From Microbacterium kyungheense (GTDB taxonomy: Bacteria; Actinomycetota; Actinomycetes; Actinomycetales; Microbacteriaceae), in NCBI RefSeq assembly GCF_006783905.1, contig NZ_VFPE01000007.1, positions 1 through 64,000 of the forward strand: a stretch of DNA of 64,000 bases, written 5' to 3'. The notes below the pieces were generated by a model, which saw only the letters and a program-made list of their open reading frames with translations, searched no databases and was not told the DNA's origin. Of this stretch, positions 51,008 to 60,620 are shown piece after piece; position 1 is the first letter of the stretch; each line of letters opens with the position of its first letter. The position numbers and the translations under genes are program-made.

Positions 51008-52042
51008 ATGGACCTCGCCTACCTCTGGTTCTGGATCGTCGGCTTCCTCTTCGTCGGCTATTTCGTCCTCGACGGCTTCGACTTCGGCGTCGGCATGTCG
51101 CTGCCCTTCCTCGGCAAGAACGACATCAGCCGCCGGCAGGTCATCAACACCATCGGCCCGGTGTGGGACCTCAACGAGACCTGGGTCATCGTCGCCGGCG
51201 CGTGCCTGTTCGCCGCGTTCCCGGAGTGGTACGCGACGCTGTTCAGCGGGTTCTACCTCGCGCTGCTGCTGATCCTGCTCGCCCTCATCCTGCGCGGCGT
51301 CTCGTTCGAGTACCGCCACCAGCGGGACTCCCTCCGGTGGAAGCGCGGCTTCGACACGATGATCGTCGTCGGCTCGGCGGTGCCCGCGTTCCTGTGGGGC
51401 GTCGCGGTGGCCAACATCGTGCAGGGCGTCCCTCTCGACGCGTCGCACGAGTTCACGGGCTCGCTGCTCACGCTGCTCAACCCGTACGGGCTGCTGGGCG
51501 GACTCACGACGCTGCTGCTGTTCTTCACCCACGGCGTGTACTTCGTCGCCCTCAAGACCGACGGCCAGGTCGCTGTGGACGCGCGCCGCCTGGCCGCGCG
51601 TGCGGGGCTCATCACGATCGTGGTGGCGGCGGCGTTCCTCGTGTGGACGGTCGTCATGGCGTTCGCGCAGGGCCGCGATTTCGCACTGGCGACGACGGTG
51701 CTGGCCGCCGTGGCCGCGGTGCTGCTGATCGCCTCGTGGATCTCGAACGCGCGCAGCCGCGAGGGCTGGGCGTTCGGGTTCGGCGCCGGCACGATCGTCG
51801 CGGCCGTGCTGGCGGTGTGGTTCGCGCTGTTCCCCTACGTCATGCCGTCGACGACCGACCCGGCGTACAGCCTGACGATCGAGAACGCGTCGAGCACCGA
51901 CTACACGCTGACGATCATGTCGTGGGCGGCGCTGATCTTCCTGCCGCTCGTGCTGGCGTACCAGGGCTGGACGTACTGGGTGTTCCGCAAGCGCGTGACG
52001 CGCTCGCACATCGAGGCGGCCGCCGCGGCGCCCGTCCACTGA
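51008..52042 (+). CDS. cydB: cytochrome bd oxidase subunit II
   Basis: 344 residues, eight helices, with family motifs FVLDGFDFGVGMSLPFLG, WDLNETWVIVAGACLFAAFPEWY and ALILRGVSFEYRHQ. Subunit II stabilises the hemes of CydA. The ATG lies nine bases after the cydA stop and follows AGGAGAT. It is the second gene of cydABDC. Confidence 0.95.
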   Translation: MDLAYLWFWIVGFLFVGYFVLDGFDFGVGMSLPFLGKNDISRRQVINTIGPVWDLNETWVIVAGACLFAAFPEWYATLFSGFYLALLLILLALILRGVSFEYRHQRDSLRWKRGFDTMIVVGSAVPAFLWGVAVANIVQGVPLDASHEFTGSLLTLLNPYGLLGGLTTLLLFFTHGVYFVALKTDGQVAVDARRLAARAGLITIVVAAAFLVWTVVMAFAQGRDFALATTVLAAVAAVLLIASWISNARSREGWAFGFGAGTIVAAVLAVWFALFPYVMPSTTDPAYSLTIENASSTDYTLTIMSWAALIFLPLVLAYQGWTYWVFRKRVTRSHIEAAAAAPVH

Positions 52043-52059
52043 TCCTCCCCTGCACCGAC

Positions 52060-53799
52060 ATGGCACGCCGCGCGACCCCGCCCTCGCCGCGGCGTGCCCC
52101 GTCGGCGGAAGGCGAGGCGCCCGCCGCTCAGGCGCCCGTCGACCCCCGCCTGCTGCGGTACGCGAGCGCCTCTCGCGGGTTCTTCGTCGCGATCGCCGCG
52201 ATCGCGCTCGCGCAGACGGCGGTGATCGTCGCCTTCGCGTGGCTGCTGACGCGGGCGATCACCTCGGCGATCGACGGGATGCCGCTGGCCGGGCTCGCGC
52301 CGACGCTCGGGTGGCTCGCGCTCGTCGTCGCGCTGCGGGCGATGCTGCTTTGGGCACGCGAGGCCGTCGCCGCACGCGCCGCCTCGCGCGTGCAGTCGCA
52401 GCTGCGCACCGCCCTCGTCGCCGCGGTGGGAACCCTGGGCCCGGAGTGGCTCGCGGGCCGCGGCTCGGCGGCCCTCGCCGTCACCGCCGGGCGCGGGCTC
52501 GACGCGCTCGAGGCGTACTTCGGCCGTTACCTGCCTCAGCTGGTCCAGACCGTCATCGCGACGCCGCTGATCCTCGCTGTCATGTGGTGGCAGGACTGGC
52601 TCTCGGGACTCACGGTGCTGCTGACGCTGCCCCTCATCCCGATCTTCATGGTGCTGATCGGGCTGGCGACGCGCTCGGTGCAGCAGCGGCAGTGGCAGAC
52701 GCTGCAGCACCTCGCGTCGCGCTTCGCCGACACCGTGCAGGGGCTGTCGACGCTCAAGGTCTTCGGCCGCCAGCATCGGGCGGCGGCATCCGTCGAACGC
52801 GTCACCGACCAGTACCGCGGCGAGACGATGCGCGTGCTGCGGGTGTCGTTCCTGTCGGGCTTCGCGCTGGAGTTCCTGGCGTCGATCTCGGTCGCGATCG
52901 TCGCGGTGTCGATCGGGTTCCGCCTCATCGACGGCGCGCTGACCCTGGCGGTCGGCCTGTTCGTGCTGCTGCTGGCGCCCGAGGCGTATCTGCCGCTGCG
53001 CCAGGTCGGCGTGCAGTTCCACGCGGCCGCCGAAGGAGTCGCCGCGACCGAGGACGTGTTCGCCGTGCTGGATGCCGCGCGCGCGTCGACGGGAGCGCCC
53101 GGTCCCCACTCCGCCGCGGTCATCGGGCACGCGGTCCCCGCGCCGCCGGTCCCTGCACCTGTCGAAGGGGACCTCGTCGTGCGGTATCTCCGCGTGCACC
53201 GCGGCGAACGGATGCTGCCTCCCGTCGCCTTCTCGGCCGCGCCGGGCGCCGTGGCGCTGCTGGAGGGCCCGAGCGGCGCCGGCAAGTCGAGCGTGTTCGC
53301 GGCCCTGCGGGGCACCGCGCAGTTCGACGGGCTCGCGGAGCTCGGCGGCGCCGATGTGCGCACCCTGCCGCCGTCGACGTGGCTGGCCTGGGCCGGTCAG
53401 CAGCCGGGGCTTCTCGCCGGCACGATCGCGGCCAACGTGACGCTCGGGGACGCCGCTCCCGACGCCGGGACGGTGCGCCGCGCGCTGGAGCTCGCGTGCG
53501 CGGAGTCCCTCGACCCGGCGTCCGAGCTCGGCGTCCAGGGCGCCGGCCTGTCGGGCGGCCAGGCCCAGCGCGTCGCCGTGGCCCGTGCCTTCTACCGCCA
53601 CCTGCGAGGACTCGCCCCCGTGATCGCCCTCGACGAGCCGAGCTCGGCCCTCGACTCCGAGACCGAGGCGCGGCTGTGGCGCGGCATCCGCTCGCTCGCC
53701 GACGACGGTGCGATCGTGCTGCTGATCTCGCACCGCACGTCCGCACGGGCGATCGCCGACACCGTGGTGCGGCTGGAACCGAGCGAGGTGCCCGCATGA
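52060..53799 (+). CDS. cydD: thiol reductant ABC exporter subunit CydD
   Basis: 579 residues: six-helix ABC exporter domain (about 40-340) with LEAYFGRYLPQLVQTVIATPLI and GLSTLKVFGRQ, then an ATPase with Walker A EGPSGAGKSS, signature LSGGQAQRVAVARAF, Walker B VIALDEPSSALD and ISHRTSA. CydDC exports cysteine or glutathione and is needed to assemble cytochrome bd. The stretch between the domains (SAAVIGHAVPAPPVPAPVEG) is Pro-rich. It starts 17 bp after cydB. Confidence 0.92.
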   Translation: MARRATPPSPRRAPSAEGEAPAAQAPVDPRLLRYASASRGFFVAIAAIALAQTAVIVAFAWLLTRAITSAIDGMPLAGLAPTLGWLALVVALRAMLLWAREAVAARAASRVQSQLRTALVAAVGTLGPEWLAGRGSAALAVTAGRGLDALEAYFGRYLPQLVQTVIATPLILAVMWWQDWLSGLTVLLTLPLIPIFMVLIGLATRSVQQRQWQTLQHLASRFADTVQGLSTLKVFGRQHRAAASVERVTDQYRGETMRVLRVSFLSGFALEFLASISVAIVAVSIGFRLIDGALTLAVGLFVLLLAPEAYLPLRQVGVQFHAAAEGVAATEDVFAVLDAARASTGAPGPHSAAVIGHAVPAPPVPAPVEGDLVVRYLRVHRGERMLPPVAFSAAPGAVALLEGPSGAGKSSVFAALRGTAQFDGLAELGGADVRTLPPSTWLAWAGQQPGLLAGTIAANVTLGDAAPDAGTVRRALELACAESLDPASELGVQGAGLSGGQAQRVAVARAFYRHLRGLAPVIALDEPSSALDSETEARLWRGIRSLADDGAIVLLISHRTSARAIADTVVRLEPSEVPA

Positions 53800-55463
53800 C
53801 CGCCCCGCGCGCGGTGCTGCGCGGCGCGATGCCGCCCGCGCGACGGTTCTGGTGGGCGCTGGCAGCAGGCTTCGCGTCGGAGGCGTCGGCGGTCGCGCTG
53901 CTCGCGGTGAGCGCCTGGCTGATCGTGCGGGCGAGCGAGCAGCCGCCCGTCCTCTACCTGTCGGCCGCCGTCGTGGGCGTGCGGTTCTTCGCCATCTCGC
54001 GTGCCGCGTTCCGCTACCTCGAACGCCTGACGGGTCACGATGCCGCGCTCCGTCAGCTTGCGTCGACGCGCGCCGACCTCGTGCGGCGCGTGATCCCGAT
54101 CGCGCCCGACGGACTGGCGCGCACGCGCCGGGGCTCGGTCCTGGGCGCTCTGGTCGACGACGTCGACGAACTGCAGAACCTGCCGCTGCGCGTCGTGCAG
54201 CCGCTCGCGTCGTCGGCACTCGTCGCGGTCGGCGCGGTCGTGCTCGTCGCCGTCGTGTGGTGGCCCGCGGCGCTCACCCTCCTCGCCTGCCTGCTGGTGG
54301 CCGCCGCAGCGGCGACGCTGTGGGGCTGGCTGTCGGGCGCTCGCGCGGAACGGGCGATCGCCCCGCTGCGCGCCGAGCTGGCCGACGCCGTGCTCGACCA
54401 CCTCGGCAGCCTCGACGTGCTCCTGGCCTACGGTGCGGAGCACGAGAGCCGCGACCGCATCGCGCGCGCCGACGCGGCACTGCGCCGTGCCGTGGTGCGG
54501 CGGGCGGGCGCGCAGGCGGGCACCGCCGCCCTCGTGTCGCTGCTGGCCGGCGCCGCATCCATCGCCGCCGTGGTCGCCGCCGCACCCGGCCTCGCATCCG
54601 GCGCGCTCACCGGGCCGGGCCTCGCCGTCGTCGTGCTCGTCCCCATGGCGGTGTTCGAGGTGTTCTCCGCCGTCCCGCTCGCGGCGGCGGCCTGGCGTCA
54701 GGTCCATGCGTCGGCCCGGCGCATCGCCGAGGCCGTCCCGGCCACGCCGCCCGTCGAACTCGCGCCCGAGAACGTTCCCGCCACCGGTGAGGCGCCGCCG
54801 CTCGGCGACGGCATCCGCCTGCGCGGCGCGGACGTGCGCTGGCCGGGCACCACGGCCTCGGCGCTGCACGACATCGACCTGACCGTCCGGCCGGGTGAGC
54901 GCGTCCTCGTGGTCGGGTCGAGCGGAGCCGGCAAGACCACCCTCGCGCACGCGCTGGTGCGCTTCCTCGAGACCGACGGCGCGTACGACCTCGGCGGGCG
55001 CTCCGTGCACGACCTCGCCCCCGACGACGTCCGCCTGACGGTGGGGCTGTGCGAGCAGCATCCCATGCTCTTCGACGAGGACATCCGCCAGAACCTCCTG
55101 TTCGCCCGCGACACCGCCACCGATGCAGACCTCGACGCAGCGCTCGCACGGGTCGGCCTCGATGTCTGGGTGCGCAGCCGGGGCGGGCTCGACGCCCGCG
55201 TCGGCGAACGCGGCGCCCTGGTGTCGGGCGGCCAGGCGCAGCGCCTCGCGCTCGCCCGGGCGCTGCTGCACGGGTTCCCGGTGCTGGTGCTCGACGAGCC
55301 GACCGCGGGGGTCGACCCCGACGCGTCGGACCTGCTGCTGACGGACCTGCTCGAGGCGGTGCCCGATGACCGCGCCGTCGTGCTGATCTCGCATGTGGCG
55401 GTTCCCGAACGCCTCGTCGATCGCGTCGTGCGCATCGACGACGGGCGCGTGACCAGCGAGTGA
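53796..55463 (+). CDS. cydC: thiol reductant ABC exporter subunit CydC
   Basis: 555 residues, partner of CydD. Membrane domain about 15-310 (ALLAVSAWLIVRASEQPPVLYL and FFAISRAAFRYLERLTGHDAAL, a CydC hallmark), then an ATPase with Walker A GSSGAGKTTLAHAL, LSGGQ-type signature VSGGQAQRLALARAL and Walker B VLVLDEPTAGVD. The ATG overlaps the cydD stop. The signature has V for L at its first position, which is tolerated in one half of such heterodimers. Confidence 0.92.
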   Translation: MTAPRAVLRGAMPPARRFWWALAAGFASEASAVALLAVSAWLIVRASEQPPVLYLSAAVVGVRFFAISRAAFRYLERLTGHDAALRQLASTRADLVRRVIPIAPDGLARTRRGSVLGALVDDVDELQNLPLRVVQPLASSALVAVGAVVLVAVVWWPAALTLLACLLVAAAAATLWGWLSGARAERAIAPLRAELADAVLDHLGSLDVLLAYGAEHESRDRIARADAALRRAVVRRAGAQAGTAALVSLLAGAASIAAVVAAAPGLASGALTGPGLAVVVLVPMAVFEVFSAVPLAAAAWRQVHASARRIAEAVPATPPVELAPENVPATGEAPPLGDGIRLRGADVRWPGTTASALHDIDLTVRPGERVLVVGSSGAGKTTLAHALVRFLETDGAYDLGGRSVHDLAPDDVRLTVGLCEQHPMLFDEDIRQNLLFARDTATDADLDAALARVGLDVWVRSRGGLDARVGERGALVSGGQAQRLALARALLHGFPVLVLDEPTAGVDPDASDLLLTDLLEAVPDDRAVVLISHVAVPERLVDRVVRIDDGRVTSE

Positions 55464-55480
55464 GGGCTCAGCACCGGGCC

Positions 55481-55486
55481 TAGGCT
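55481..55486 (+). promoter_or_regulatory. -10 box of a leaderless promoter
   Basis: TAGGCT, six bases (CGGACC), GTG at 55493. Confidence 0.6.
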
Positions 55487-55492
55487 CGGACC

Positions 55493-56434
55493 GTGAGCGA
55501 CGGCATCCGCAATCCGTTCGAGGGCATCGAGGCGCAGCTGCGACGAGCCGACCGTTTCCGTGACAGCGTCGACCCCGTCGCGGCCGTGGCCGCGTACCGC
55601 ACGTTCACCGACTTCGTGCGGCCCCGCCTGCCCGAGCTCCGCGCGGCGGCGGGGCTCCCGGCGGATTCCGGCACGCGAGACGACGGCAGGACGATCGCGG
55701 CACGGGACGGCGCCCGTGCCGACCCCGCCGACCTGCGCCTGTACACGTTCTGGAACGCCCCGCTCGACAGCGCGCCCCCGCTCGTGCAGGCCTGCGTCGG
55801 TGAGCTCCAGAGGCTGCACGCCGATCTGCCCACCACGCTCACGGTGCTGGACGGCGCGTCCGCCCGCGAGCTGGTGGAGATCCCGGATGCCGTCGCCCGG
55901 GCCCTCGAGCAGGGCCACCCCGCGCACTTCTCGGACTTCGTGCGCGTCAGCGTGCTCGACGAGCTCGGCGGCATCTGGGTCGACGCGACCTGCTGGGCGC
56001 CCGCACCGCTGCCGGCGGCGGTCGCCCCGCTCCTCACGGCAGGCGCGCTCTACCCGCGGTGGACGCGTCGGCAGATCGGCAACTGGTTCATCGCCGCGGT
56101 GGCCGGCACGCCCCTCATCCGCCTGCAGCGGCTGACGCTGCAGGCGTGGTGGGAGTCCGGCGGCGGCATCCCGGACTACTTCCTCTATCACCGCATCTTC
56201 GAGGTGCTGTACGACCTCGTGCCCGAGTTCCACGGGCAGTGGCTGGCCGCGCCGACGCTGTCGGCCGGTGCCAGCCACCTGCTGCAGCTCGGCATGATGC
56301 AGCCCTGGGACCCCGAGGCGATGCGCTTCGTCGCCGGCGCCTCGATCGTGCAGAAGCTGAGCTACAAGTACGACACGGTGCCGGCGGGCTCGGTGCTCGA
56401 GCGCCTGGTGTCGGGCCGGCTCCTCACGGCGTGA
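55493..56434 (+). CDS. capsular polysaccharide synthesis-type glycosyltransferase
   Basis: 313 residues of the Caps_synth/Gly_transf_sug GT-A kind. Markers: LYTFWNAPLDSAPPLVQACV, the donor loop GHPAHFSDFVRVSVLDELGGIWVDATCW, where the usual D-x-D metal motif appears as D-A-T, and IGNWFIAAVAGTPLI. It would add a sugar to a surface glycan or teichoic-like polymer. The GTG start is set by a leaderless promoter. Its end overlaps the convergent SDR gene by 11 bp. Confidence 0.78.
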   Translation: MSDGIRNPFEGIEAQLRRADRFRDSVDPVAAVAAYRTFTDFVRPRLPELRAAAGLPADSGTRDDGRTIAARDGARADPADLRLYTFWNAPLDSAPPLVQACVGELQRLHADLPTTLTVLDGASARELVEIPDAVARALEQGHPAHFSDFVRVSVLDELGGIWVDATCWAPAPLPAAVAPLLTAGALYPRWTRRQIGNWFIAAVAGTPLIRLQRLTLQAWWESGGGIPDYFLYHRIFEVLYDLVPEFHGQWLAAPTLSAGASHLLQLGMMQPWDPEAMRFVAGASIVQKLSYKYDTVPAGSVLERLVSGRLLTA

Positions 56435-57989
56435 GCGGCGGCGACCCGTCCGCCCCGGTCGCCGACTCGGCCACCGCGGTGATGCGCCGGGCCATGCCGG
56501 CGAAGATGAAGCCGTGGAAGGGCAGCACCGCGAGCCAGTACAGGCGTCCTGCCAGTCCACGCGGGAAGAACACGGCACGCTGGTCGTAGCGCGACCCGCC
56601 GCGCTCGGCGTCGGTCCCGGCCCGCAGCTCGAGCCAGGCGAGACCGGGCACCTTCATCTCGGCCCGCAGGCGCAGCATGCGACCGGGTTCCAAGGCCTCC
56701 ACGCGCCAGAAGTCGAGCGCATCGCCGACGGCGAGGCGGCCGCGGCTGCGGCGTCCGCGGGCCAGCCCGATGCCGCCGACCAGCCGGTCCATCCAGCCCC
56801 GGACGGCCCACAGCAGTGGCGAGGAGTACCATCCGTTCTCTCCGCCGATGCCCTCGATCACCCGCCACAGCGCCGCGGGCGTGGCCGAGGTGTGAGCGGA
56901 GCGCGCGTCGGTGAAGACGACCCGACCGGCCCAATCCGGGTCGCTCGGCAGCGGATCGCTCGGCGCTCCGAGCACCGGCGCGTCCTGCCAGCTGGTCTCG
57001 ATCTCGTCGGCGTCGACGCGACGCAGCGCCAGGCGCACCGCCGTGCGGTACGGCAGCAGCCCACCCTCGGGCGGTGGGATGAGCGCGTCCACGTCATGCT
57101 CCTTCACGACGCACTCGTTCTGCAAGGACTCCACCAGCGGTCGCGCGAGCGAGCGCGGGATGGGCGTCACGAGGTTCACCCAGTGCGAGGCGAGCCGCGG
57201 GGTGAGCACGGGAAGCGCGGCGATGGGGCGTTGCCGCAGGCCCGCCTCGACGGCGTAGCCGTTCATCATCTGGCCGTAGCGCAGCACGTCGGGACCGCCG
57301 ATGTCGACGGCCCGGTTCACCCCGGCGGGCACGCGCGCGGCGCCGAGGAGGTAGTGGAGCACATCCCGCACGGCGATGGGCTGGATGCGGTTGCGCACCC
57401 ACTTCGGCGCCGGCATGTAGGGCAGCACCTCGGTGAGGTGACGCACCATCTCGAACGACGCGGAGCCTGACCCGATGACGACACCGGCCTGCAGGACGAG
57501 GGTGGGCACCCCGCTGTCGAGCAGCGTGCGGCCGACCTCGGCGCGCGACCGCAGGTGCGGCGACAGGCGGACGCCCTCGGGATGCAGTCCGCCCAGGTAC
57601 ACGATGCGTCCCACCGCCGCGGCCGCCGCTGCGTCGGCCACGGTCCGCGCAGCCAGGGCGTCCGCGTCGCGGAAGCCTGTGCCGCCCGACATCGAGTGGA
57701 CGAGGTAGTAGAGGACGTCGACGTCCTGCACGGCCTGTCCCACCGGCGCGCGGTCGGTGGCATCGCCTGTGACGACCTCGACGCTGCCGCCCCACGGGAA
57801 GGCCGCGACGCGCGCCGGGTCGCGCACCAGCACGCGGACGACGTAGCCGGCCGTCAGCAGTCGCGGCACGAGGCGCCCGCCGATGTAGCCCGTCGCTCCC
57901 AGCACGAGTGCGCGCGGCGCGCTGCCGTCCGGGTGCGGCCGGGCGGCCAGCGCCGGTTCTCGTCCCGTCGGTGCCGAGACATCGTCCAT
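56424..57989 (-). CDS. SDR (NmrA-like) fused to DUF2867
   Basis: 521 residues. The N-terminal NAD(P)-binding part has VLGATGYIGGRLVPRLLTAGYVVRVLVRDP (residues 30-59) and DVLYYLVHSMSGG. The C-terminal 150 residues carry the DUF2867 signature WYSSPLLWAVRGWMDRLVGG and FPRGLAGRLYWLAVLPFHGFIFAGMARRI, with a likely amphipathic or membrane end. Such fusions are conserved in Actinobacteria without known function. The ATG has a leaderless -10 six bases upstream. Confidence 0.83.
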   Translation of the reverse strand: MDDVSAPTGREPALAARPHPDGSAPRALVLGATGYIGGRLVPRLLTAGYVVRVLVRDPARVAAFPWGGSVEVVTGDATDRAPVGQAVQDVDVLYYLVHSMSGGTGFRDADALAARTVADAAAAAAVGRIVYLGGLHPEGVRLSPHLRSRAEVGRTLLDSGVPTLVLQAGVVIGSGSASFEMVRHLTEVLPYMPAPKWVRNRIQPIAVRDVLHYLLGAARVPAGVNRAVDIGGPDVLRYGQMMNGYAVEAGLRQRPIAALPVLTPRLASHWVNLVTPIPRSLARPLVESLQNECVVKEHDVDALIPPPEGGLLPYRTAVRLALRRVDADEIETSWQDAPVLGAPSDPLPSDPDWAGRVVFTDARSAHTSATPAALWRVIEGIGGENGWYSSPLLWAVRGWMDRLVGGIGLARGRRSRGRLAVGDALDFWRVEALEPGRMLRLRAEMKVPGLAWLELRAGTDAERGGSRYDQRAVFFPRGLAGRLYWLAVLPFHGFIFAGMARRITAVAESATGADGSPPLTP

Positions 57990-57995
57990 AGGGGA

Positions 57996-58001
57996 AGACT
58001 A
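57996..58001 (-). promoter_or_regulatory. -10 box of a leaderless promoter
   Basis: Minus strand TAGTCT, six bases (TCCCCT), ATG at 57989. Confidence 0.55.
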
Positions 58002-58036
58002 CGGCGGGGACCCGACGCCCGCGGGCGCGGACGGCG

Positions 58037-58648
58037 TCAGAGGCGCTTGGCGAAGACCGCGGTGCCCTCGGGCGACGGCAGCGGTTCGAAGCCCACCCGG
58101 GGGTAGAACGCGACGGCACCGGTGTTCTCGGCGGCGGCGACGAGGTGCAGACCCGGGACGCCGGCGTCGCGCAGCGCCTGCTCGAGCGTCTCGATGAGGC
58201 GACGGCCGAGCCCCTGCCCCTGCGTCTCGGGCAGGAGGTCGATGTGGAGGTGTGCCGGGTAGTCGTCGCCGAACGGCTGCGACCCGCCGTGCCGTGCGTA
58301 GGCGTAGCGCACGATCCCGTCCTGTCGCGAGGCTCCCACCGGCAGCGGGTCTCCCTCGGGCCGGGGCCACCGCTCCTGGAACCGCGGCCACCACTCGTGC
58401 GCGAACCAGTCCTCGAACGCCGCCGAGTCGGGGGTGCCGACGACGTACCCGACGACACGGCCGTCGTCCGTCTCGACCACGAACGCGAACTCGGGGTGCC
58501 GGGCGACGTAGGGCAGCACGAAGATCTCGCCCCACAGGTCGTCGTCGTCCAGCAGGCCCGTGGCGTCGACCCCGGCGTCGGCGGTCAGAAGGCAGATGTC
58601 GGAGAGCGCCGGCTCGTCGCCGGGGCGGAAGGGACGGATGCGGGTCAC
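58037..58648 (-). CDS. GNAT family N-acetyltransferase
   Basis: 203 residues. The acetyl-CoA-binding motif is LPETQGQGLGRRLIETLEQAL (Q/R-x-x-G-x-G/A), followed by GVPGLHLVAAAENTGAVAFYPRVGFEPL. Members of this subgroup resemble O-GlcNAcase C-terminal acetyltransferase-like domains (LHIDLLPETQGQGLG is typical). Substrate unknown. The GTG start is supported by TAGACT six bases upstream. Confidence 0.85.
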   Translation of the reverse strand: MTRIRPFRPGDEPALSDICLLTADAGVDATGLLDDDDLWGEIFVLPYVARHPEFAFVVETDDGRVVGYVVGTPDSAAFEDWFAHEWWPRFQERWPRPEGDPLPVGASRQDGIVRYAYARHGGSQPFGDDYPAHLHIDLLPETQGQGLGRRLIETLEQALRDAGVPGLHLVAAAENTGAVAFYPRVGFEPLPSPEGTAVFAKRL

Positions 58649-58654
58649 CCCGCG

Positions 58655-58660
58655 AGTCTA
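58655..58660 (-). promoter_or_regulatory. -10 box of a leaderless promoter
   Basis: Minus strand TAGACT, six bases (CGCGGG), GTG at 58648. Confidence 0.6.
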
Positions 58661-58725
58661 GGGCCGGGTCCTCCGCCGGGGCGCCGGCATCCCTTCGGGT
58701 GTCGCGCCCCGCGAACAGGCACCGC

Positions 58726-59805
58726 TCACACGGCGAGGAAGCGCACGTCGGCGGGATCGACGGCGAGGGCGAGTGTCGTGCCCGGCTCGAGGCCGGCGGC
58801 GCGGCTCGCGGGCAGATCGACGGCCACATCGGGGTCGGAGGTGCGCACGCGCACACCGGCCGGGGTTTGCTCCAGGCGCACGACCCGCGCCTCCCACTCC
58901 CCCGGGCCGCCCGGCGGGCGGTCGAGGATGCGCACGTCGCCGGGCCGGAACACCGCCGCCGCCTCGCCGGCGGCATGGGGAGGGGATGCCGCCAGCGCGA
59001 GTCCTCCGGCGCGCCAGCGTGCGGCATCCACCCGTCCGACGACACGGTTCAGTCCCGCGACCGCCGCCGCGAAGCGCGTCGCCGGAGAGGCGAGGACGTC
59101 GCGCACCGGGCCGGACTGCGTGACCCGTCCGTCTTCGAGCACGACGAGGCGCGTGGCGAGCGCGACCGCGTCGACGGCGTCGTGGGTCGCGACGATCGCG
59201 GTCGTCCGGGTCTGGGCGAGCTGCCGGTGCAGCAGCGCCCGCACGTCGCCGGCCGTCTCGGTGTCGAGCGAGGTGAGGGGCTCGTCGAGGAGGATCGCCG
59301 CGGGCGCGGTCGCGAGCGCACGCGCGAGCGCGACCCGCTGCTGCTGGCCTCCCGACAGCTGCGCCGGCCGGCGCCCGCCGTGATGGTCGAGGCCGACGCG
59401 TCGCAGCCATTCGGCGGCTCCCGCCGCGGCGGCCGCCTTCGCGGCGCCGCGCACGCGCAGTCCGAACGCGACGTTCTCGACGGCCGTCAGGTGCGGGAAC
59501 AGCCGCGGGTCCTGGCCGAGCAGCACGATGCCGCGGGCCGACGGGGGCGTGCGTCGACGCGGGTCGACGTCGAGCTCGCGACCGCGCAGCACCACGGATC
59601 CCTCGTCGAACTGTGTGAGCCCGGCGAGCACACCGAGCAGCGTCGACTTGCCGGCGCCGCTGGGCCCCATGAGCGCCACGACTTCGCCCGCCGGCACGTC
59701 CAGTGCCGCGTCCAGCGCGAACCCGCCGCGCCGCACCACGACGCGCGCGCCGAGCCCGCCCGCGGTGCCCGGCGTGACGGCATCCTGCTCGGCCGCTCGG
59801 TTCAT
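58726..59805 (-). CDS. modC: molybdate ABC transporter ATPase with TOBE-like tail
   Basis: 359 residues. ATPase: Walker A GPSGAGKSTLLGVL (about 46-59), Q-loop LLGQDPRLFPHLT, signature QLSGGQQQRVALARAL, Walker B ILLDEPLTSLD, H-loop THDAVD. The C-terminal 110 residues (from VFRPGDVRIL) form a TOBE/MOP-like fold that binds oxyanions and can regulate transport. It overlaps modB by 4 bp and ends the mod operon. Confidence 0.88.
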   Translation of the reverse strand: MNRAAEQDAVTPGTAGGLGARVVVRRGGFALDAALDVPAGEVVALMGPSGAGKSTLLGVLAGLTQFDEGSVVLRGRELDVDPRRRTPPSARGIVLLGQDPRLFPHLTAVENVAFGLRVRGAAKAAAAAGAAEWLRRVGLDHHGGRRPAQLSGGQQQRVALARALATAPAAILLDEPLTSLDTETAGDVRALLHRQLAQTRTTAIVATHDAVDAVALATRLVVLEDGRVTQSGPVRDVLASPATRFAAAVAGLNRVVGRVDAARWRAGGLALAASPPHAAGEAAAVFRPGDVRILDRPPGGPGEWEARVVRLEQTPAGVRVRTSDPDVAVDLPASRAAGLEPGTTLALAVDPADVRFLAV

Positions 59806-60620
59806 CGCGGCGTCTCCACCCGCCACGCGCGCACCAGCAGCAACACGCCGACCGCAGTCACGAGCAGCAGCAGCGACAGCGCGACCGCGGTGCCCTGCGA
59901 GACCCCGGCGCCGTTGAACGCGGTGTAGATCGCGAGCGGCATGGTCTGCGTGATGCCGGGCGCGTTCCCGGCGAACAGCGCGGTCGCCCCGAACTCGCCG
60001 ATCGCCCGCGCGAAGCACAGCACGACACCGGCGACGAGCCCGGGGGCGGCCAGCGGCAGCGTCACGCGCCCCAGGATGGTCCACCGGCCGGCGCCCAAGC
60101 CCGCCGCGGCCTGCTCGTAGCCCGTGCCGGTGGCGCGCAGCGAGCCCTCCAGCGCCAGAACGAGGAACGGCAGCGCGACGAAGGTCTGCGCCAGCACGAC
60201 CGCCGTCGTCGTGAACGGGATGCGGATGCCCCACTCGGCGAGCGCGCCTCCGAGCCAGCTCGTCCGGCCGAACAGGAACAGCATCGCGACGCCGCCGACC
60301 ATGGGCGGCAGCACCAGCGGCACCGTCACGAGCGCCCGCAGCGCCCCTGCCGTCCGGTCGCCGCTGCGGGCGATGAACAGCGCGAGCGGCACCCCGAGCA
60401 CGACGCAGACGGCCGTCGCGATCGCCCCGGTCAGCAACGACAGGCCGAGGGCCGACAGCGCCTGCGCCGACGTGACGTCGTTCCACAGCGTCGACCACTC
60501 CACTCGCAGCACGAGGGCGCCGAGGGGCAGGATCAGCAGCGCGAGGCCGACCACCGCCGGCACGATGAGGACGCGGGGCACGAAACCCGTGCGCTCGGTG
60601 GGCGAGAAGACGCCGGTCAC
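59802..60620 (-). CDS. modB: molybdate ABC transporter permease
   Basis: 272 residues, about six helices. Permease motifs: LPPMVGGVAMLFLFGR, FVALPFLVLALEGSLRATGTGYEQAAAGLGAGRWTILGRVTLPLAAPGL (EAA loop) and CFARAIGEFGATALFAGN, the last typical of ModB/CysT. The GTG start overlaps the modA stop. Confidence 0.9.
   Translation of the reverse strand: MTGVFSPTERTGFVPRVLIVPAVVGLALLILPLGALVLRVEWSTLWNDVTSAQALSALGLSLLTGAIATAVCVVLGVPLALFIARSGDRTAGALRALVTVPLVLPPMVGGVAMLFLFGRTSWLGGALAEWGIRIPFTTTAVVLAQTFVALPFLVLALEGSLRATGTGYEQAAAGLGAGRWTILGRVTLPLAAPGLVAGVVLCFARAIGEFGATALFAGNAPGITQTMPLAIYTAFNGAGVSQGTAVALSLLLLVTAVGVLLLVRAWRVETPR

Noticed and set aside
49403..52066. 887-codon minus-strand frame opposite cydA and cydB
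   Set aside because: Low-complexity Arg/Glu/Asp/His product of the kind created antisense to GC-rich genes; no domain recognised.
49666..53799. Single 1377-codon frame ending in CydD
   Set aside because: The first part is an out-of-frame shadow of cydA and cydB; CydD homology starts at the ATG at 52060.
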